Source: Pseudactinotalea sp. HY158 (lineage in GTDB: Bacteria > Actinomycetota > Actinomycetes > Actinomycetales > Beutenbergiaceae). Taken from it: a DNA stretch of 64,000 nt. Below, one piece after another: positions 9,232-17,113 of this stretch. Location of the stretch: the NCBI RefSeq assembly GCF_009660225.1, contig NZ_CP045920.1:3588491-3652490 (forward strand). The letters are read 5' to 3'. The notes below the pieces were generated by a model. It saw only the letters and a list, made by a program, of their open reading frames with translations. It was not told the DNA's origin and did no database searches. Numbering within the stretch: the stretch's first letter is position 1; each line of letters begins with the position of its first letter. A program made the position numbers and the translations under genes.

Positions 9232-11754
9232 TCACCCCGTGAGGAGCCGGTCGGCCGCGCGCAGCGCCTCGACCCGATTGCTCACGCCCAGCTTCTTGTA
9301 GATGTTCCGCACGTGCGTCTTGGCGGTGTTCGTGGAGAGCCCGAGGTGGTGAGCGATCGCCACCGGCCCACCGTGATCGATGAGCGCCCGCAGGACCTGG
9401 GCCTCCCGATCGGTGAAGGCGGGGGCCGGGGCCTCGTCGCTCACGTCGGCGCTCGTCCGGGTGCGCGGATCCGGCCACAGCAGCTGGGCCTGCCGGTCGG
9501 CGCCCGCGAGCGCATCGAACACGTAGCGGGGCAGCAGCCCGAACGGGCGGGTCAGCCCATGCACCTGGGCCGAGTGGACCGTGAGGGCGAACAGCTCGGC
9601 CGCCTCCTGGCCGCGGCCGACCGCGTGATAGGCGCCGGCGAGCACGACGTCCCGTTCGAGGGCGAGCCGCGGCCAGAGCGAGAGCCAGGAACCGATCGAT
9701 TCGCACAGCACGATCGCCTGGTGGTAGTTGCGCTCCGCGACCGCCAGCTTCGCGCGGCCGAGCAGGGCAAGGGGAGACTTGCCGGTCCGGTGGTCGAGAT
9801 CGCGGGCCACGCCGACCATTCCCGCGCGCAGCAGGACGTCCATGAGGTCGTGGACGAGGATGGCCTCCGGGAGGGTGCCCGCCGCGATGTAGCGCAGGGC
9901 CGAGCGCAGTTCGTTCGCCGCGTCGAGCACGAGCCTCGGATCGCCCGACAGCGTGGCGTACCGGGCGCGGACGCTCACCGTGAGCATCCAGACGAGATCG
10001 CGGTAGACGGGTTCTGCCAGCTCCCCCACGAGCCGGGCGCAGTCCGGGCTGCCCGAATCGACCGCCGCCATCGCGCGTGCCAGGCGGACGCCCCGGTCGA
10101 CGATTCCGGCGGCCGTGCCGGCGGCGATGCGATGCTGCCGGCTCCCGTTCGACATGACCTCGCCCCAGACCCGGTCGTCCTCGGGCCCGGGACCCTCGCC
10201 GTCGAGGAACGCGGTGAGCACGGGATCCTCGAGCAGCCGACGGCCCTGCACGAGCTCGCCCTGGAAGAGATGCAGGACCGCGAGGCCCATGGTCGCCAGC
10301 GCGGCCACCGGGCCGGGATCGCTCAGGCCGCGGTTGCGGGCGCGATTGCACGCATAGGTCGCGGCGTGCAGGTCGCCGCTGAACAACGCCGCGATCGCCC
10401 ACTGCAGGAGTGCGACCGACTCGTCCTGTTCGAGCGGACGGCGCTGCCGGTCGGCGCGGCTCGTGAGGGTCAGGCCGTCCGGATCGTCGACCGCGGGCCA
10501 GGGCCACGACCATTCCTGCCCGGACAGGGTGGAGACGACGCCGCCCTCCAGGTCCGTCAGCGCCACCCGGAGGCGGGCGCTCGCCGCGACGTACTGCCCG
10601 GGGAAGGCGCGCGCGGATGCGATGAGCGCGTGCGGGCCCTGGGTCACGAGCCGGTTCCAGTACCGTTCGACCAGGTCGAGGCCCACCTCCCATTCCTCCG
10701 CGAGGACCGCGTGGTGGAGCGCGCGGGCGGGATCGACCGTCGGCGCGCCGGCCTCGAGGAGGTGCCGATGCACCTCCTTGACCAGTTCCGGTCGGTGCTC
10801 CCGGGCGAGGCGCTCGAGCGCCTCCCGCACGGCGGGGGTGTAGCTGTAGGTGTTCGGGACCTCCTCGTGCAGCAGGCCCGCGTGGTGGAGGGGGCGCAGC
10901 AGCCCGAGGGCGTCGCCGTGACCCACGAGGCCCTGGGCTCGATCGAGCGTGAAGGAGCCGAGCAGGCAGGTGCGATAGAGGAACTCGCGAATGCGGTCGT
11001 CACCGAAGTCGTCGATGACCCGGTGCACGAATGCGGCGGCGACGGTCGGATCCCGGTCGAGGCCGCCCTCGTCGTCCGTGCCGTGGGCGAGGGTGGTGCG
11101 CACGAGTGCCGGCCAGCCGTCGGTCATCGTCACGAGCCGATCGATCGTGGTCGCCGGGAGCCGCGTTCCCAGGGCGATCGCGAGCGTCTCCGAGCGCACC
11201 CGGTCGAGCTTGAGATCGCCGGGGCCGATGAGCCGGGTCGGCATGGACATGAGGCCGGTGACCTCGAGGTTGCGCAGCGTCCGGGTCGCCACCACGAGGT
11301 TGAGGTCGGGGTGCTGGTCCAGCAGTTCGAGCAGCCCCGCATCGATCTCCGCGTCGACCGAGGTGTCGACGTGGTGCAGGTGGTCGAGCACGATCGTCAG
11401 CGGGCGCGCGGAGGCGGACAGCGCCGCGGAGAGCGCCGCCCGGACCGGTGGCCCGTCGCCCGTGATCGCCCCCTCCGGCTCGAGTGCCCCGAGCACCTCG
11501 CGCCAGAATCCGGTGGCCGTGGCCGTGGCCGTGCCGGGCGCGAGCGAGAGGTAGACGACCCGGCGTCCGGAGTCGCCCGCGAGGTGCCCGGAGTCGAGCC
11601 AGGCGCCGAGGAGGCTGGTCTTGCCGTAGCCGCGGGGGGCGCGCAGCACGACGAGGGCGGAGGACTCGAGCGGGCCGGTGATGAGATCCTCGGCGAACTG
11701 GAGGTGCGGCACAGCGCGGATTCGGCGTCCGACGCCGACGCGGGCTGAACTCAT
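9232..11754 (-). CDS. LuxR-family regulator with N-terminal ATPase (MalT/LAL-like), second copy
   Basis: A second large ATPase-LuxR regulator, 840 residues. Walker A APRGYGKTS is at 39-47, LTIVLDHLHHVD near 125 fits Walker B, the middle is helical, and the C-terminal HTH (FTDREAQVLRALIDHGG to AKTHVRNIYKKL) is at about 775-822. The start at 11754 follows GGAAGGAG at 6 nt; an in-frame start at 11970 would add 72 non-conserved residues. Domain order and length match the gene at 6699, so the pair probably arose by duplication, but sequence identity seems low outside the HTH and P-loop. It lies between the first LuxR gene and the anchored fucosidase, so it may govern the fucosidase, the pilus or both. 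Confidence 0.88.
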   Translation of the reverse strand: MSSARVGVGRRIRAVPHLQFAEDLITGPLESSALVVLRAPRGYGKTSLLGAWLDSGHLAGDSGRRVVYLSLAPGTATATATGFWREVLGALEPEGAITGDGPPVRAALSAALSASARPLTIVLDHLHHVDTSVDAEIDAGLLELLDQHPDLNLVVATRTLRNLEVTGLMSMPTRLIGPGDLKLDRVRSETLAIALGTRLPATTIDRLVTMTDGWPALVRTTLAHGTDDEGGLDRDPTVAAAFVHRVIDDFGDDRIREFLYRTCLLGSFTLDRAQGLVGHGDALGLLRPLHHAGLLHEEVPNTYSYTPAVREALERLAREHRPELVKEVHRHLLEAGAPTVDPARALHHAVLAEEWEVGLDLVERYWNRLVTQGPHALIASARAFPGQYVAASARLRVALTDLEGGVVSTLSGQEWSWPWPAVDDPDGLTLTSRADRQRRPLEQDESVALLQWAIAALFSGDLHAATYACNRARNRGLSDPGPVAALATMGLAVLHLFQGELVQGRRLLEDPVLTAFLDGEGPGPEDDRVWGEVMSNGSRQHRIAAGTAAGIVDRGVRLARAMAAVDSGSPDCARLVGELAEPVYRDLVWMLTVSVRARYATLSGDPRLVLDAANELRSALRYIAAGTLPEAILVHDLMDVLLRAGMVGVARDLDHRTGKSPLALLGRAKLAVAERNYHQAIVLCESIGSWLSLWPRLALERDVVLAGAYHAVGRGQEAAELFALTVHSAQVHGLTRPFGLLPRYVFDALAGADRQAQLLWPDPRTRTSADVSDEAPAPAFTDREAQVLRALIDHGGPVAIAHHLGLSTNTAKTHVRNIYKKLGVSNRVEALRAADRLLTG

Positions 11755-12048
11755 CACACTCCTTCCACCCAGGGCTCCACCCCATGGGTGCGGGCCGGCG
11801 CTGCTCGGCCGTCGCCGTGCCCCGCCTGGGCGATGAAGTGTGCGGCCCTGCTGCCTCTCAGCCCTTCTCACACTAGCGGGAACGACGTCCGGATGTGATG
11901 CCCGTCTCCAGTTGAGACGGATTCGAGACCTTCGGGCAGTGGTGGGCCCCGTTCGTGCCCGATCGGGCATCCTCGTGCACGTTCGAAGGTCTCCGTGGCG
12001 GGGTGGCCGCCGGAACGTCGCGTTGCGGCCGCCATCGCCCGCTGCATG
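11755..12048. promoter_or_regulatory. Intergenic region with nested palindromes upstream of luxR
   Basis: No gene is seen. The stretch holds three symmetric elements. CCGTCTC-N5-GAGACGG is at 11902-11920. A 10-bp inverted repeat GAGACCTTCG / CGAAGGTCTC is at 11925-11934 and 11984-11993. Between those arms, nearly centred, is a perfect 14-bp palindrome TGCCCGATCGGGCA at 11956-11969. They lie 150-240 bp upstream of the LuxR start at 11754 and could be regulator binding sites or an RNA structure in the leader. Confidence 0.5.
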
Positions 12049-12090
12049 CGACGGGGCCGGACCTCCCGCGTGGGAGATCCGGCCCCGTCG
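12049..12090 (-). terminator. Rho-independent-like terminator after fucosidase gene
   Basis: A long perfect or near-perfect stem, CGACGGGGCCGGA pairing with TCCGGCCCCGTCG and continuing through CTCCC/GGGAG around a CGCG loop, starts 10 bases past the fucosidase stop. It lacks a clear U-run, as usual for actinobacterial terminators. Confidence 0.8.
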
Positions 12091-12099
12091 TGGTGCGGA

Positions 12100-14346
12100 T
12101 CAGGCGCGCCGGCGACGCGCCACGAGGGCTGCGGCCGCGCCGGCCAGCAGCAGCGCTGCGGCCAGGGCGGTGTAGATACCCACGTCGGCCCCGGTGTCGG
12201 GAAGGCCGGTTCCCGGAGCGGTCGGAGCCTGGGTCGGGTCCCCGGTCGGATCCTGGGTCGGATCCTGGGTCGGATCCTGGGTCGGGTCCTCGGAGGCGCC
12301 GTCCGTGGGCTCATCGGTCGGCTTGTCCGTGGGCTCGCCGGTCGGCTCGTCCGTGGGCTGCTCGCCCGGCTCGGTGCTGAACTCGTGGCTCCACTCGGTC
12401 GCGGCGCCCTCGGCGAGCACGTAGCCGTCCGCGGCGGCCGCGGTGACCGTCACGGTTCCCTCACCGGGGTGCGTGCCGGCGTCGACGATCTCGCCGTCGA
12501 TCAGGTACACCACGCCCTCGACGGCGGGAACGGTGATCGTGTCGTCCTCCGTCCCCGGCTCGTCGGTGAAGGTCACGTCCGTGGGCGTGACGCTCGGCGA
12601 TGCGGCGGTCACCGCAATGGTGACGCCGGCCAGGTCGAGGCCGTCGGCGTAGTAGTCGGGATCGGCGTAGTCGATCCGGACCCGGCCCACCGCACCGGCC
12701 TCGAGCGGGAGGTCCGTGATCGAGGCCTCGACCAGCTCCGTGCCCGTGAGCACGACGCTGCGGTCGCCGAAGGTGACGCGGTACTCCTCCTCCGGGGTGA
12801 CCTCGTCGGCCGAGATGTCCAGCGTGAGCATCACCGGCGTGGCGCGCTCGTTGAGCACGTAGCCGTCGAGGTCGGTGAAGCCGTTGCCCTTCGGGCTGAG
12901 CCGACCGACGACGTCGTCGCCGGTGATCTCCGCCGCACCGTCGGCGAGCGCGACCGTCTCCGTCGGGACGATCCGGGCCTCGCCGTCGAGCGACACCTTG
13001 ATCACCGACATGAGCTCATCCGGCGCGTCGCCGGCGAGTGTGACGCGAAGGTCCAGGCCCGCGCGCTCCGCCTCGAGCGTGGTCTCGGTGCCGTCGATCG
13101 TGACCGCCTCGACCCCGTTCGCCAGGCCCGACAGGCCGATCACCCGGCCGGCCTCCCACTCGGCGGAGGGCACGAACAGGTAGAGATCGGAGCCGTTCGC
13201 GGTGACCCGTCCCCAGTCGGGCACGTCGAACCAGGTCGCGTGCGCCCCGGTGATCGCGCTCGGGTGGCGGTCCATCCAGTCGCCGATGTTGTCGAGCACC
13301 TGCTGGTCGAACGGGTCGAACGAGCCGTCGCCCTTGGGGCCGATGTTGTAGGCGAACTGGCCGCCGCCGGAGATCACGGTCACGAGCGAGGTGATCGCCT
13401 CCTGGCTCTTGGGCAGGATGTTCGAGTCGGACCGGTCCGCCTTGTACGTGGAGCAGTAGCCCCAGCACGCGGGGAAGATCGACAGGATCGACTCCCAGGG
13501 CCCGGTGCGCAGGTCGGAGTGCACCCGGTTGTCGCCACCGACCTCGAAGTCGCCCTTGTCGTTCCAGACGCGGGAGTTGATCACCGTGTTCGGCTGGAGC
13601 TCGTTGACCCACTGCACCATCCGTTCCGACTGGTCAGCCGTGGGGCCGCCCATGTCGAACCAGAGCTCGGAGATCGGGCCGTAGTTCGTCAGCAGCTCGG
13701 TCAGCTGGTCCTTGATGAGCGGCATCATCGACTCGGGGATCGGGTTGCGGTTCTGGTACGGCTCCGCCTCGTGCTGAGTCCAGTCGATGATCGAGAAGTA
13801 GAAGCCGAGCTCGATGTCGCGTTCGTTGCAGGCCTCGGCGAGCTGGGCGATCGGGTCCTGTCCGAAGGCGGTCTGCTCCACGACGTTGTAATCGGTCGTC
13901 TCCGTGTCCCACATCGCGAAGCCGTCGTGGTGCTTCGTGGTGATCTTCACGTACTTCATGCCCAGATCCGCGGCGGTCTGGCACACGGCGTCGGCGTCCC
14001 AGTTCTCGGCGGTCATCTGCGCGGCCTCGGCGAGGTAGGCCTCGTCCGGGATGTCCATCCACGCCTTGATCTGCTCGGGATAGCCGATGGTCTGGACTTC
14101 GCCCTCGTAGATGCCCTCGAACATCGAGTAGACGCCCCAGTGCAGGAACAGCCCGAACTGGAGTTCCTGCCAGTCCGCGACGCGCTCCTCGTCGCTGTAG
14201 GGCACCGACGCGGGCACGCCGGTGACCTCGCCGGGGTTCAGGTCATCCGTGGGGATCGACGCCTGCGCCGGCAGGGCGATCCCGCCGAGCACGAGGCCCG
14301 CGGTCGCCGCCACACTCGCAAACATCGGATTAATACTTCGTCGCAT
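12100..14346 (-). CDS. Cell-wall-anchored GH29 alpha-L-fucosidase
   Basis: This enzyme should release alpha-L-fucose from glycans at the cell surface by a retaining mechanism. Signal peptide about 1-30. The GH29 domain shows FGLFLHWGVYS (65-75), KHHDGFAMWDT (138-148), the nucleophile region ELWFDMGGP with Asp231, and a C-terminal beta region near 400-500. A linker of PTD/PTG/DPTQ repeats (about 655-710) precedes the sorting signal LPDTG at 715-719, a hydrophobic helix and an ARRRRA tail, so sortase should tether it to peptidoglycan. The start follows AAGGAGG at 5 nt. At 748 residues it is longer than free GH29 enzymes because of the linker and anchor. A class C sortase is nearby but anchoring of a single protein normally uses a housekeeping sortase elsewhere. 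Secreted mucin or milk-glycan trimming is likely, by inference. Confidence 0.92.
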   Translation of the reverse strand: MRRSINPMFASVAATAGLVLGGIALPAQASIPTDDLNPGEVTGVPASVPYSDEERVADWQELQFGLFLHWGVYSMFEGIYEGEVQTIGYPEQIKAWMDIPDEAYLAEAAQMTAENWDADAVCQTAADLGMKYVKITTKHHDGFAMWDTETTDYNVVEQTAFGQDPIAQLAEACNERDIELGFYFSIIDWTQHEAEPYQNRNPIPESMMPLIKDQLTELLTNYGPISELWFDMGGPTADQSERMVQWVNELQPNTVINSRVWNDKGDFEVGGDNRVHSDLRTGPWESILSIFPACWGYCSTYKADRSDSNILPKSQEAITSLVTVISGGGQFAYNIGPKGDGSFDPFDQQVLDNIGDWMDRHPSAITGAHATWFDVPDWGRVTANGSDLYLFVPSAEWEAGRVIGLSGLANGVEAVTIDGTETTLEAERAGLDLRVTLAGDAPDELMSVIKVSLDGEARIVPTETVALADGAAEITGDDVVGRLSPKGNGFTDLDGYVLNERATPVMLTLDISADEVTPEEEYRVTFGDRSVVLTGTELVEASITDLPLEAGAVGRVRIDYADPDYYADGLDLAGVTIAVTAASPSVTPTDVTFTDEPGTEDDTITVPAVEGVVYLIDGEIVDAGTHPGEGTVTVTAAAADGYVLAEGAATEWSHEFSTEPGEQPTDEPTGEPTDKPTDEPTDGASEDPTQDPTQDPTQDPTGDPTQAPTAPGTGLPDTGADVGIYTALAAALLLAGAAAALVARRRRA

Positions 14347-14361
14347 TACTCTCCTCCTTCG

Positions 14362-14380
14362 CCGAGCATCGACGCTCGGC
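14362..14380 (-). promoter_or_regulatory. Hairpin in the 5' leader of the fucosidase gene
   Basis: GCCGAGC-N5-GCTCGGC-type inverted repeat lies 15 bases upstream of the fucosidase start and just upstream of its ribosome site. It could be a leader hairpin that influences translation or an operator. The rest of 14381-14673 shows no gene. Confidence 0.4.
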
Positions 14381-14673
14381 GCTTGTACGGCACCACTTTG
14401 TCCACGTTGCCAGGAAGGACTGTAGCAGCTAGAGGCGATGGTTCGTAGCGGTCGTCGCCCGTTCGACCCTCCCGCGTCGCGATCATCAGCGGAGCGTCGC
14501 CGGCCGCGCCGGCACCGTCAGAGATCGGATGACTTACGGGATGGCCCGTGCCCTGCGGACCAGGTGCAGCGCGTAGCCGGGGGGCCCGCCGCCGACGCGA
14601 TCCCCGGGCGCTGCCGGTCATCTCGACTATGCGCTCGACCGTTCCCCCTCACCCGCCCCGTTTCCGGGCCGGG

Positions 14674-14682
14674 TGGTAAAAT
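14674..14682 (+). promoter_or_regulatory. Extended -10 promoter of the vbhA-like gene
   Basis: TGGTAAAAT matches an extended -10 (TG-N-TANNNT). Transcription would start about 14689, giving a 20-nt leader that includes GAGAGGGGC before the ATG at 14709. No good -35 is seen, as is usual for extended -10 promoters. Confidence 0.5.
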
Positions 14683-14708
14683 CAGAGGGTCGACGAGAGG
14701 GGCTGGCG

Positions 14709-14912
14709 ATGGCCAGCACGAGCAGGAGGACGACGCGCTACACCGAGGCCGAGGCGGCCGACCGGCTGGCGTTCGCGGACGCAGCTCTGGGTGCCGTGGG
14801 GCACGAGGTCACCGACCCGTACCTGCTAGCGGTCGGGGAACGATTCGCCCGCGGTGAGATCTCTATCGAGGAAGCCAGCGAGCTGGGCCGTCGTCACGTT
14901 CTCGGCCGCTGA
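14709..14912 (+). CDS. VbhA-like antitoxin
   Basis: A 67-residue protein with the antitoxin-VbhA pattern: two helices, then VTDPYLLAVGERFARGEISIEEASELGRRHV, where the xRFxRGEIxxEEA core resembles the VbhA/HigA-like helix that blocks the ATP site of Fic AMP-transferases (inhibitory S/TxxxE/DG-type helix in the family). The gene starts at ATG 14709 behind GAGAGGGGC. It is followed after 12 bases by a fragment that matches the N terminus of a Fic protein, the expected toxin partner, so the antitoxin seems to have outlived its toxin. Family call rests on pattern and context, not on an alignment. Confidence 0.65.
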   Translation: MASTSRRTTRYTEAEAADRLAFADAALGAVGHEVTDPYLLAVGERFARGEISIEEASELGRRHVLGR

Positions 14913-14924
14913 GCCACCCCGCCG

Positions 14925-15137
14925 ATGGCGCACCGGCAGCCACCACAACGTGCCTGGGATGACTACTTCATCCCGGGCACGTCTGTGTCGCGGAACAAGT
15001 TCACCGGCCCGGGCAAGCCCTACGACGAGACCGACCAGGCCGCGCTCACGATCCTCGAGGAGTATCAGACCCGGTTGCGTCTGACGCAGCTCAGCACCAA
15101 CCCGATCCCGGGCCTGTTCGTGACCATGCCGGCCTGA
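14925..15137 (+). pseudogene. Truncated Fic/DOC-family toxin (N-terminal 70 residues)
   Basis: The 70 residues begin WDDYFIPGTSVSRNKFTG, followed by KPYDETDQAALTILEEYQ and RLTQLSTNPIPGLF. Full-length Fic proteins of this group start with W-x-x-Y-F-x-P-G-T-x-V-L-R-N-K and continue past a NPIPG-like turn into the Fic core with HPFxxGNGRxxR. Here the frame ends at TGA 15135-15137 before any core, and the next 170 bases carry no HxFx(D/E)GNGR in any frame that I can read. It is best taken as a decayed toxin of a VbhA-VbhT-like pair. A separately functional small protein is possible but less likely. Confidence 0.65.
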
Positions 15138-15307
15138 CGTGGCCTCGCGCGGGCGCCACCACCCGATGGGGCACTACTGGATGGTCGCCCAGCTTCGCGA
15201 CGTCACGCACCGGGCGTGCGTACGCCTCGACCCGCCCTCACACCACATCGATGCGCCGGGCGGCTGATCAAGGATGTGGGATGGCGACCCCGCCACCATC
15301 GGCTCTC

Positions 15308-16663
15308 CTACTGGGCCATGTCGAAGAAGCGTGCGTAGTGGCCCTGGAACGAGACGGCCACCGTGGCCGTCGGGCCGTTCCGGTGCTTCGCCACGATGAG
15401 GTCGGCCTCCCCGGCCCGGGGGGACTCCTTCTCGTACATGTCCTCACGGTGGAGGAGGATGATCATGTCCGCGTCCTGCTCGATCGACCCCGACTCGCGC
15501 AGGTCGCTCATCTGCGGCTTGCGGTCGGTGCGCTGCTCGCTACCGCGGTTGAGCTGGGAGATCGCGATGACCGGGACCTCGATCTCCTTCGCGAGCAGCT
15601 TGATCGCGCGCGAGAACTCGGAGACCTCCTGCTGACGGCTCTCGACCCGCTTGCCCGAGGACATGAGCTGCAGGTAGTCGATCACGACGAGCTTGAGATC
15701 GTGCCGCTGCTTGAGTCGGCGGCACTTGGCCCGGATCTCCATGAGCGACATGTTCGGCGAATCGTCGATGAACAGCGGCGCCTCGGACACCTTGCTCATC
15801 GTGCGCGCGAGCCTGGTCCAGTCCTCGTCGCGCATCGTGCCCTTGCGCATGTTCTGCAACGGCACCTGCGACTCCGCCGAGAGCATGCGCATCGAGATCT
15901 CGTTGCGGCTCATCTCGAGGGAGAAGATGACCGAGGCCATGCCGTGCCGGATCGAAGCCGAACGGCAGATGTCGAGCCCGAGGGTCGACTTGCCGACCGC
16001 GGGACGGGCGGCGACCACGACCATCTGACCGGGGTGGAGGCCGTGGGTGAGCTGGTCCAGGTCGCGGAAGCCCGTGGGCACCCCGACCATGCCCTCACCG
16101 CGGTTCGAGGCCGCGTCGATCTCCTCCATCGTGGAGTTGATGACGTCCCGCAGCGGCACGTAGTCCTCCGAGGTGCGCCGTTCGGTCACGGCGTACACCT
16201 CGGCCTGGGCGGTGTTGACCAGCTCGTCCACGTCACCGCCGTCGGTGGCGTACCCGAGCTGGGCGATGCGGGTGCCCGCGTCGACGAGCCGGCGCAGCAC
16301 CGAGCGCTCCTGCACGATGCGCGCGTAGAAGCCCGCGTTGGCCGCCGTCGGAACGGTGGAGATGAGCGTGTGCAGGTACGGTGCGCCGCCGATCCGGGTG
16401 AGTTCGCCCCGGTCGGTCAGCTCGGCCGAGACGGTCACCGCATCGGCCGGCTCCCCGCGGCCGTACAGGTCGATGATCGCGTCGTAGATCATCTCGTGCG
16501 CCGGCCGGTAGAAGTCCGACCCGCGCAGGATCTCCACGACGTCGGCGATCGCGTCCTTGGAGAGCATCATCCCGCCGAGGACGCTCTGCTCGGCCGCGAC
16601 ATCCTGCGGCGGCGTGCGCTCGACCCCCGTGGTCGGCGCCGCTTCCAGTTCCGCAGTGGACAT
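15308..16663 (-). CDS. dnaB: Replicative DNA helicase DnaB
   Basis: The hexameric 5'-3' helicase of the replication fork, 451 residues without an intein. The N-terminal helical domain starts TPPQDVAAEQSVLGGMML. The RecA-like C domain has Walker A ARPAVGKST, the H1a/SLEMS motif, Walker B VVIDYLQLM, the H3 region ISQLNRGSEQR and the arginine-finger region RESGSIEQDADMI. The ATG at 16663 has GAGGAG at 5 nt; a GTG two codons earlier (16669) is less well placed. It is on the minus strand in the usual actinobacterial neighbourhood of rpsF-ssb-rpsR-rplI, separated from them here by a MATE exporter and a small membrane protein. Confidence 0.97.
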   Translation of the reverse strand: MSTAELEAAPTTGVERTPPQDVAAEQSVLGGMMLSKDAIADVVEILRGSDFYRPAHEMIYDAIIDLYGRGEPADAVTVSAELTDRGELTRIGGAPYLHTLISTVPTAANAGFYARIVQERSVLRRLVDAGTRIAQLGYATDGGDVDELVNTAQAEVYAVTERRTSEDYVPLRDVINSTMEEIDAASNRGEGMVGVPTGFRDLDQLTHGLHPGQMVVVAARPAVGKSTLGLDICRSASIRHGMASVIFSLEMSRNEISMRMLSAESQVPLQNMRKGTMRDEDWTRLARTMSKVSEAPLFIDDSPNMSLMEIRAKCRRLKQRHDLKLVVIDYLQLMSSGKRVESRQQEVSEFSRAIKLLAKEIEVPVIAISQLNRGSEQRTDRKPQMSDLRESGSIEQDADMIILLHREDMYEKESPRAGEADLIVAKHRNGPTATVAVSFQGHYARFFDMAQ

Positions 16664-17113
16664 CCGCACTCCTCTTCGCCTTCTGCTCGGGCCGCTCTCG
16701 TTCGCGGCATGGAATCAGGATCGCACCCGGCTCCGACATCGGTCCGGCAGGCAGCTGCCGGGTTCCCCTCCCGCGCACGGTATCCGCTTTCGACCGCCCA
16801 TGCCGACCGGCCCGGGCCCCGCCCGAGCCCGGCCTGGTGATAACCCGGCCCCGCGTGTGGACGACGGCCCGCACGGGTGTGGACGACGCCGCCCGCCCTG
16901 TGGACAGGCCTGTGGACGACGCCCCCGGCCAGAACCGGCCGCGGCGATCCAGCGGGTGGACGAGCCGGCACCCACAGTCGCCGAACGGCGGTGAGATGGC
17001 AGAATGACGGGCGATACGCCGTCCCCACGCTCCCGCTCGCACGCGGCATCGGAGACCCGAGCCGCATCCACAGGTGCCGCGGGGGCTGTGGACAACCACG
17101 AGGGAGGAGATCG
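16664..17113. other. Intergenic region upstream of dnaB with DnaA-box-like repeats
   Basis: No gene. Four near-copies of the actinobacterial DnaA box, TGTGGAC(G/A)(A/G), occur at 16856-16864, 16878-16886, 16899-16907 and 16911-16919, all in one orientation. A perfect box TGTGGACAA (TTGTCCACA on the other strand) is at 17087-17095. AGGGAGGAG at 17101-17109 is the ribosome site of the MATE gene. Whether the repeats bind DnaA is unknown. Confidence 0.4.

Noticed and set aside
8434..11748. Open frame of 1104 codons on the plus strand across both LuxR genes
   Set aside because: It is antisense to two well-supported LuxR genes; its protein is Arg/Ala/Ser-rich without domains. High GC leaves such frames open by chance.
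15136..15270. Possible continuation of the Fic protein in another frame
   Set aside because: The frame gives a 44-residue stretch without the HxFx(D/E)GNGR core or other Fic features, so a simple frameshift does not restore the toxin.
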